Source: Corylus avellana (lineage: Eukaryota; Streptophyta; Magnoliopsida; Fagales; Betulaceae). From it: DNA of 64,000 nt. The DNA lies in NCBI RefSeq assembly GCF_901000735.1, contig NC_081543.1, positions 37,630,590 to 37,694,589 of the forward strand, read 5' to 3'. Made by a program: the position numbers and the translations under genes. This document shows, piece by piece, positions 58,485 to 64,000 of this stretch (its first letter is position 1; the number at the start of each line of letters is the position of its first letter). The notes beneath the pieces are model-generated. The model did no database searches. It saw only the letters and a program-made list of their open reading frames with translations, and was not told the origin of the DNA.

Positions 58485-58905
58485 ACAAGTTAATAATTAA
58501 GTTACCAATATTAGCGTAGGTAGGATTATTTTTATTATTATTTTATTATGTTGTTATCATGTTACAAAATCAGTGGAAGTCAACATACCATATTTCTTGA
58601 TAACAGATTACAAGCATATATGTAATGCAGTTGACTTGTACGAGAAAAGGTTTATGCACGTGAAAAATAAGCGTAAATTAATTAAGTGACGTTTTAGGGT
58701 TTGTTTAATTAATTAGCACGATCTCGAGTGGCTTCTCCACATTTGCCTCTACGTACCACAGACCCACAAAAACAATTTAATTACAACTTGAATGGATATA
58801 AAATGTTTATAACACAAACTTAATTAATAAATTAGATCAAATTAACCTGACCTCATTAATTAATTACATTTACCATTTACTTAACAAAAAGAAGCAAGCA
58901 AGAAA
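58485..58905. other. Upstream region of array member 2
   Basis: AT-rich intergenic; no promoter box is called with confidence. Confidence 0.45.
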
Positions 58906-59147
58906 ATGGCTTCAGCTTCAAGCAAGGTTGCGGCATTGCTTTTCATCAACCTTTTTGCTGGCATCAATGGAGGTTGGAGAAGCCTTTAAAATTATAAAAT
59001 GGGAAGTGGACCAGATTTGCTACCATAAATATATACTACCCCACATGCACGGAAAAGACCGAGGTTTGCCAGGACTTAGCAGAACAATTATGCTCTACTG
59101 TTAAATGCATGTTTTGTAAAAAAAAATTGGGGCGTACCAAAGTATGA
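58906..59147 (+). pseudogene. Small cysteine-rich secreted peptide, array member 2 (frameshifted)
   Basis: The ATG at 58906 is followed by the family's M-A-S-A-S-S-K-V-A-A start, but the frame stops at codon 28 (TAA, 58987-58989). Alignment to member 3 indicates about 5 bases lost within the signal-peptide region and 4 bases (TATA) gained after the first cysteine. Across the three frames the six cysteines remain with spacing C-x7-C-x6-C-x7-C-x4-C-x2-C, close to member 3, and the aligned end is TGA at 59145-59147. The coding sequence is otherwise well preserved, so the loss looks recent. Sequencing error is a less likely alternative because there are two separate indels. Confidence 0.8.
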
Positions 59148-59357
59148 CAATACTGAGATTGGAAATGGGAAGGGGGATCGATGCATTCTCCAAATCCACC
59201 TCACTGCTGAAAAATGATCAATATGCCTAATTTTCACCATTTAAAACTATCTATGATTGATTTTCTATATATATGCTGATATGTAAATAAACTCAATGCA
59301 TGTACTTATGTAAGTAAGTGTATGAGCCTTTATTATTATTATTATTATTATTATGAG

Positions 59358-59707
59358 TTTTTTTTTTTTTTTTTGGTGACAAATAGATGATTATCATTGA
59401 TGAAAAGATGAGAAGGTGGAGTAAAAAACTCTATCAACAATCAATAGATAAAGCTACTTGCTTCATCAAAACATCACTAGCTATAATACAATTTGAAGTA
59501 TGATTCCTCCATATCATATCATTGACATTTGTAATAGCTGGCTTTGCGATTCTATATGCCGCATCGTTAGCTTCATGGTGGACAAAACCGAGAATGTATG
59601 CAAAATACGACGCGTATCCTCCACAATGTGACCAAACCGGCTCCATGTATTCGTGTTTGAGTTCAAAGCATTCACTATGAGTTCAAAGCATCCACTATGA
59701 GTCGTGA
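59358..59707 (-). mobile_element. 350-bp LINE 3' end
   Basis: Perfect 11-bp target-site duplication ATTATTATGAG at 59347-59357 and 59708-59718. On the minus strand a frame (59434-59646) reads like the end of a LINE RNase H domain (V-H-H-E-A-N-D-A-A-Y-R-I-A-K), then an A tail (plus-strand T run). Not the same LINE copy or close subfamily as 2797-4861. Confidence 0.88.
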
Positions 59708-59941
59708 ATTATTATGAGTAATGTTAAGTGACGAAAGAGGAAATTTTAGCAGTTATCTATAAAAAGAATGCTTCCCATACAATATTTCTCACCCATCACA
59801 AAAAAGCAATATTATAGAATACAAGTTAATAAGTTAAACATAGAGCTTAGATATGAGGAAATGAGTCCATTTCATTGCAATTTTGCTCTCTAGTCACTGG
59901 CATCCTCCCTTGTGTCTGCCTGCGATCCCAGCCCTCTTCAG

Positions 59942-60104
59942 CAGGGCAGAACTAGAAGTTTTAATATGGGGGGCAAAATTAAAAAAATATATATATATTT
60001 GGAGGGGCAAAAATAAATTTTAAGGTCTATTTTATATATATATACCTTAGGCCTTGGGGGGGGGGGGCTAGGGCCCCCCAAGGGCTAAGGTGGTTCCGCC
60101 CCTG
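59942..60104. mobile_element. 163-bp hAT-type MITE
   Basis: Perfect 8-bp target-site duplication CTCTTCAG at 59934-59941 and 60105-60112. Termini CAGGGCAGAACTA and CAGGGGCGGAACCA (reverse of the right end). An internal G12-type run and GGGGGGCTAGGGCCCCCC palindrome near 60057-60080. Confidence 0.88.
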
Positions 60105-60112
60105 CTCTTCAG

Positions 60113-60511
60113 GACATTTATGTAGCAATTGATGACCCCAAGTTTGCTAATGTAGGCGCCCTAGAGCATATGAAAAAGCATATATATATATGTTTTTTTT
60201 TTTTAATAGTATGGATAAAGTTAGAATAAATTTTATTAAAAAATTATGTGTATTTCACGTACTATTAAAAATAAAAATGTTATTTTTATAGATTGGGTTG
60301 AAAGAACTTCCTCCAACCCAATTTGGATAAAAAACTCTATTCGATTGGTAAGAGCATTTTCGCCTACAGATTCGTGAAAGTCAGTTAAGTCGATTAATTA
60401 ACCAACTTCATATCGACAAGGAATAGTTTCAGCTTTTTCGGTTAATCAGTTAGTCGATTAATAGGTGGTCAGTTACAAGTTTTTATGTTAAGATTTATCA
60501 ACTTCCTTGTC
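60113..60511. other. Array spacer
   Basis: Includes a degraded MITE arm (60230-60340) related to 46025 and several GTCGATTAAT-type words before the tandem duplication. No gene. Confidence 0.5.
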
Positions 60512-60775
60512 GGTATGAAGCCGGTTAATTCATGGAACACATATAAAAAGGACAACCACAAATCAGCTAGACAAAACAATAAAGAAACCTACCATATAAA
60601 ATTCAAATTTCACTTGAAAAATCGATTAAGTTGGTTAATTGTTGGTATGAAGTCGGTTAATTCTTGGAACACAAATCAAAAGGACAACCACAAATCAGCT
60701 TACTCAAAAAAGAAAGAAAGAAACCTACCAGATAAAATTCAAATTTCACTTGAAAAATCGATTAAGTTGGTTAAT
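60512..60775. repeat. 132-bp tandem duplication
   Basis: Two consecutive units start GGTATGAAGYCGGTTAATTC at 60512 and 60644 and run to GTTGGTTAATTGT. They differ by a few substitutions and small indels. The open frame across them (60485-60901) has no domain and is read as a by-product. Confidence 0.85.
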
Positions 60776-61600
60776 TGTCGGTTAACCGACGATTTTTTTT
60801 CTTTTTTTACCGCCTACCTAACTGAACTGACGTTAAAACAATATTTTTATTCCCCTTACCGACCGCCAAAAGTCGGTTGTCGATTGGTGACAGTTTGGTA
60901 GTGGTAGTAGGCGGCAAACGATTAATCTATCCAACTAGCCTATATGACATAATAAAGACGTGATTGCTGACAGTAAAAAAAAAAAGAAAAATTGTTAACC
61001 CTAAAAGCCTTAAGAACATTTCTTACAAAAAATAGATACATGAACCTTATTAATTTCAGAATGAAGACTTAGTCCTCTATTCTATTAATAATCAATTGTG
61101 AAGTTTGAATTACAAACAATAGAACTCATCTTCAGGTAATGAGTTTGTTACATAATTTCAAAATACAAAATAGACTTGGAAATTAAGTTATCTGATACAA
61201 TCTTTGACTTGGTCTCATTCCTTAGCTGATACAATCTAATACAATCTTTGACATGAATCTTCATGAAGTTGTTGCTTTGACTTGATACAATCTGATACAA
61301 TCTATCTCTCTCTATATATATATATATAGAAATGCTATGGTTTATCATGTGATTCTCTTAGTGTTCTCCTGATATTACGTGGATAATGTTTTCTAAACGG
61401 CCCTTTTAGAAAGTAAGAATTAGTGTTGTTCTGTTTTCTTAAAAAAAGAATATCCACGTACGATTAGGAAAACACTAACAGAATCACAACAGAAACTGAT
61501 ATAAACTAAATTCAACAAGATTAATAACAGTTTACATATCTCCCTTATCAGCAACTGACAAAGCCCATTCAAGGCACTACTACATAAAAGTAGAAGAAGA
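60776..61600. other. Upstream region of array member 3
   Basis: AT-rich with repeated GATACAATCT words near 61195-61305 and a short (TA)n run near 61313-61328. TACATAAAAG at 61581 may be a TATA-like box, very close to the ATG. No other gene. Confidence 0.45.
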
Positions 61601-61849
61601 ATGGGTTCAACTTCAACCAAAGTTGCTGCAATATTGCTGTTTATCGCCATGATCGTTTTGCTGGCATCCTTCGAGTTTGGAGAAGCAGCTCTCATTAAAT
61701 GGAAAGTGGACCAGAAATGCTACAACAAGTACTACCCCTCATGCGTAGCTGAAGGTGAAAAGCCCGATGAGTGCCAGGACAGGGTTGGACAATTGTGCTC
61801 TTCTATTAAATGCATTTTGTGCACACATCCAAATCGCATCAAGGTATGA
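61601..61849 (+). CDS. Small cysteine-rich secreted peptide, array member 3 (intact)
   Basis: 82 residues, single exon, ATG at 61601 and TGA at 61847-61849. A hydrophobic signal peptide (residues about 8-25) ends near E-F-G-E-A. The mature peptide of about 53 residues opens K-W-K-V-D-Q-K-C-Y-N-K-Y-Y and has six cysteines in C-x7-C-x9-C-x7-C-x4-C-x2-C, suggesting three disulfides. The start is supported by the same M-x-S-x-S-x-K-V-A-A sequence in member 2. I do not recognise the family by name; it is a different cysteine pattern from the thionin-like genes at 2, 8 and 51 kb. A secreted defence or signalling peptide is the likely general class, inferred from size, signal and cysteines. Confidence 0.8.
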   Translation: MGSTSTKVAAILLFIAMIVLLASFEFGEAALIKWKVDQKCYNKYYPSCVAEGEKPDECQDRVGQLCSSIKCILCTHPNRIKV

Positions 61850-61992
61850 TGCATTCTCCAAATCTGCCTAATTTGCACCATTTCCAATCTGTGAAAAAAC
61901 CAAGTTATTGTAATCAACTTCTTTGTGATTTGATTACTTTATTTGTATTTGTATTGTATTCATTTACCACAACATGAGTGTGTGTAAGTTTG

Positions 61993-62105
61993 TTTTTTTT
62001 TTTTTTTGACATGTCTGCACAAGGGGAGGTGGAAGGGAAATTAGAACTAGTGACGTCCGCTTCATGAGATGTAATTCCCAACTGATTGAATTACCTCTTG
62101 GAAAC
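61993..62105 (-). mobile_element. tRNA-derived SINE
   Basis: Same family as 52008: T run on plus, GACATGTC, CTTCATGAG and ACCTCTTGGAAAC. Flanks GTGTGTAAG and GTGTATAAG suggest its original target-site duplication. Confidence 0.8.
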
Positions 62106-62187
62106 ATGTGTATAAGTTATTGTAATAAAATTCCTTATTTGTATTGTATGTATTTAATTATCACATCATGAAGTGTGAGTGTGTAAG

Positions 62188-62296
62188 TTTTTTTTTTTTT
62201 ACATGTCCACATAAGGAGAGGTAGGAGGGGATTCGAACTAATAACCTTTACTTCGTGAGACGTAATCCCAACCAATTAAACTAACCCTCCGTGATT
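62188..62296 (-). mobile_element. tRNA-derived SINE, more diverged
   Basis: Same order of motifs (T run, ACATGTCCAC, GGATTCGAACT, CTTCGTGAG), with more substitutions at the head. Second unit of the flank repeat. Confidence 0.72.
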
Positions 62297-62466
62297 AGAA
62301 AAAAAAAAACTGATCCTTCGGGACATGTGTGTAATGTAAGTTATTGTAATCAAATTCTTGCAATTTGATTACCTTATTTGTATTGTATATATATATTCAC
62401 TTATCACGTCAAAAAGTGTGAGTGTGTGTAATATTTATTCATTAAATTTTGGACATAATTAATAGG

Positions 62467-62689
62467 GGACATAAATTTCCTCCATACGGGTTTGGAGGAA
62501 ATTTCTTCAAACCCATTTAAAATAGTGTTAAGTATCTATAAACATTTAAAATGTCAGTCTAAGTTAGTAAACTGTTATTACAGACCTTAAGAATTTAATG
62601 TACGTTTTAGATGTTTATAGACACTTGACACTATTTTAAACGGATTGAAATATATTTCCTCCAAACTAGTTTAGAGAAAATTTTTGTCT
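62467..62689. mobile_element. 223-bp MITE, Mutator-like
   Basis: 9-bp target-site duplication ATTAATAGG at 62458-62466 and 62690-62698. Inverted arms pair over about 95 bp (TTTGGAGGAAAT, TTTAAAATAGTGT and TCTATAAACAT blocks). Similar in design to the 46-kb element. Confidence 0.82.
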
Positions 62690-62698
62690 ATTAATAGG

Positions 62699-63228
62699 GT
62701 ATGCAATACTTTTTGTTTAGAATAATCAAAGTATTTATGTTGGCTTTTGGGTAAATTGTATTAAAATATAACATTATTTTATAATTAATTAATTATTAGT
62801 ACCACCCTTACAATAAATTTTTTTTTTTTTTAAAAAAAAAATCCTAACTCCGCCGTGGATTTAGCGGCCTACCAAATCTCGACGTCACCGCCTTCCTCAT
62901 CGGCAATAGTGGGTAGTGTCCTGCTGTCGGGGTCCATGCTCGACTCGACAACAGAGAGGGAGGAATCGGGTGTACGTGTATTGGCTTTTTATCATTGACT
63001 CCTATGAATATTGGCTCGTGGATTAATGTTGTTGTACGTGCATATATGTGAGTGAAAAAGAAAATAAATATATAGTTGAATTTCGTTTATGAATTCAAAC
63101 AATATAATCTTATATCTATCCTTTAACACGTTTCAAACTTTACATGCGACATTTAAAATTGGCAATTTTTAAAACAACCCTTAAACTCAACACAAATTAA
63201 TGGGTTAGAGTTAAGAGGTTTAATAATA
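62699..63228. other. Intergenic with a short GC-richer patch
   Basis: GC rises at about 62850-62960 without a recognisable coding frame. The rest is AT-rich. Confidence 0.5.
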
Positions 63229-63731
63229 CAAATATGGCGTAAAACTCCTTGAAAAATGGTTTGCAATGGGAGTGTGTCCAGTAACTTATATACATATGGT
63301 TAAGATTATACTTAACTCATTTAGGACACAAAGAGTGTAACATTCCACCGCGCTCCACAGCCAATGCTCGTAACGGCGTACTCTATTAACATTGACCCGG
63401 TGGTAATACTTTATCTTTTAATGGCTCCACTCATCTATCAATATTCAATGACTTAATAATATAGCTTATACATACTACCAAGACATTTTAATCTGCCCTA
63501 TAGGTTGCTCTATCCATGACTCGACCATAAAACCGCAACTCGTTTGATCTCATACTTGAACTGCATGGGTTTTATCTCATACTTGACGCGATTACAGACT
63601 CTAATACCAAATGATACAAACATTGGGTAGAACTCACTATTGAAAATTGGCTTGCAAGGAAAGTGTGCCCAAAAATTTATATACACATAGTTAATATTAG
63701 AATTTACTCATATGACACAAGGAGTGTAACA
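63229..63731 (-). mobile_element. Probable old TRIM, reverse orientation
   Basis: Two diverged direct repeats (63229-63342 and 63617-63731) share CTT/AGAAAAT.G.TTGCAA, AGTGTG.CC and end GAGTGTAACA, i.e. TGTTACAC on the minus strand. Between them, next to the right repeat, 63597-63609 is the reverse of TGGTATTAGAGTC, a mutated initiator-Met-tRNA primer site. No target-site duplication was found. Confidence 0.55.
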
Positions 63732-64000
63732 TCTGACTTATTTAATTTAATAAATCGGATTATAATCAAACTATATATATATATATCCTTATTTTGACAC
63801 GACTCAAACCCATCATACAAACACGAATTTTCACCTAATAAGACTTGCCCACAAGAATAAGGATCTATGTGATGTTCTTATAGCATGCAACACACGCTCA
63901 ACCTTCTCAAAAATAGGGATCTATGCTATGGAGGGTGTTTAGCAAACAACCCCTACGATACTGTTCATAGTTAAAAATATTAAAAAAGAAAATAACAATT
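63732..64000. other. Intergenic to window edge
   Basis: AT-rich with a short (AT)n run near 63770-63785. Nothing further recognised. Confidence 0.5.

Larger units (their letters stand above)
61903..62435. repeat. Triplicated 3' flank of array member 3, two units carrying a SINE
   Basis: AAGTTATTGTAAT...TTATTTGTATTGTAT...CACATCATGAAGTGTGAGTGTGTAAG occurs three times (about 61903-61990, 62115-62187, 62338-62432). The first two are each followed by a SINE at the same point; the third is not. Confidence 0.8.

Noticed and set aside
60485..60901. 138-residue open frame over the 132-bp duplication
   Set aside because: Produced by tandem copies of AT-rich sequence; no domain, no signal peptide, and the two halves merely repeat.

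Overview
This window is nuclear DNA of a flowering plant, most likely a eudicot. The evidence is an AT-rich background with short GC-rich gene islands, GT-AG introns, plant-only gene families (B3, class II ERF with an EAR motif, plant SUMO, GH17 plus X8 glucanase, small cysteine-rich secreted peptides) and a dense load of plant LTR, LINE, SINE and MITE elements. No species is claimed. Three runs of exactly 100 N (2639-2738, 20046-20145, 22908-23007) are scaffold gaps, and two of them fall at the ends of duplicated sequence.

Layout. The window opens with the 3' end of a B3-domain gene. Next come two near-identical copies (about 1960-2640 and 8160-8970) of a small secreted thionin-like gene whose inter-cysteine loop carries a His/Glu/Gln-rich 45-bp repeat. 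Between them lie a 5'-truncated L1-type LINE and a complete 1.84-kb non-autonomous LTR element with a perfect target-site duplication. A class II ERF repressor gene then appears twice inside a 9.4-9.5-kb direct duplication (10671-20045 and 23047-32592). The copies touch scaffold gaps and are nearly identical, so two unmerged haplotypes are at least as likely as a true tandem duplication. A 2.8-kb orphan contig sits between them.

The right half (32.6-64 kb) is one uninterrupted contig. It holds a two-exon beta-1,3-glucanase gene on the minus strand (38.6-40.1 kb), a three-exon SUMO gene on the plus strand (47.0-49.6 kb), a third and apparently intact member of the thionin-like family without the repeat (minus strand, about 51 kb), and a tandem array of a second small cysteine-rich secreted peptide family. 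That array has one member with a mutated original start codon (54.8 kb), one frameshifted pseudogene (58.9 kb) and one intact gene (61.6 kb). Its shared 3' flank has been cut up by hAT, LINE and SINE insertions.

The biologically striking content is the two families of small secreted cysteine-rich peptides, in several states of decay and elaboration, including the histidine-rich loop expansion. The transposon record is unusually legible: many insertions keep exact target-site duplications, so nesting order can be read. The glucanase, SUMO and ERF genes look ordinary for their families. There is no operon-like co-organisation, as expected for a plant nuclear genome.
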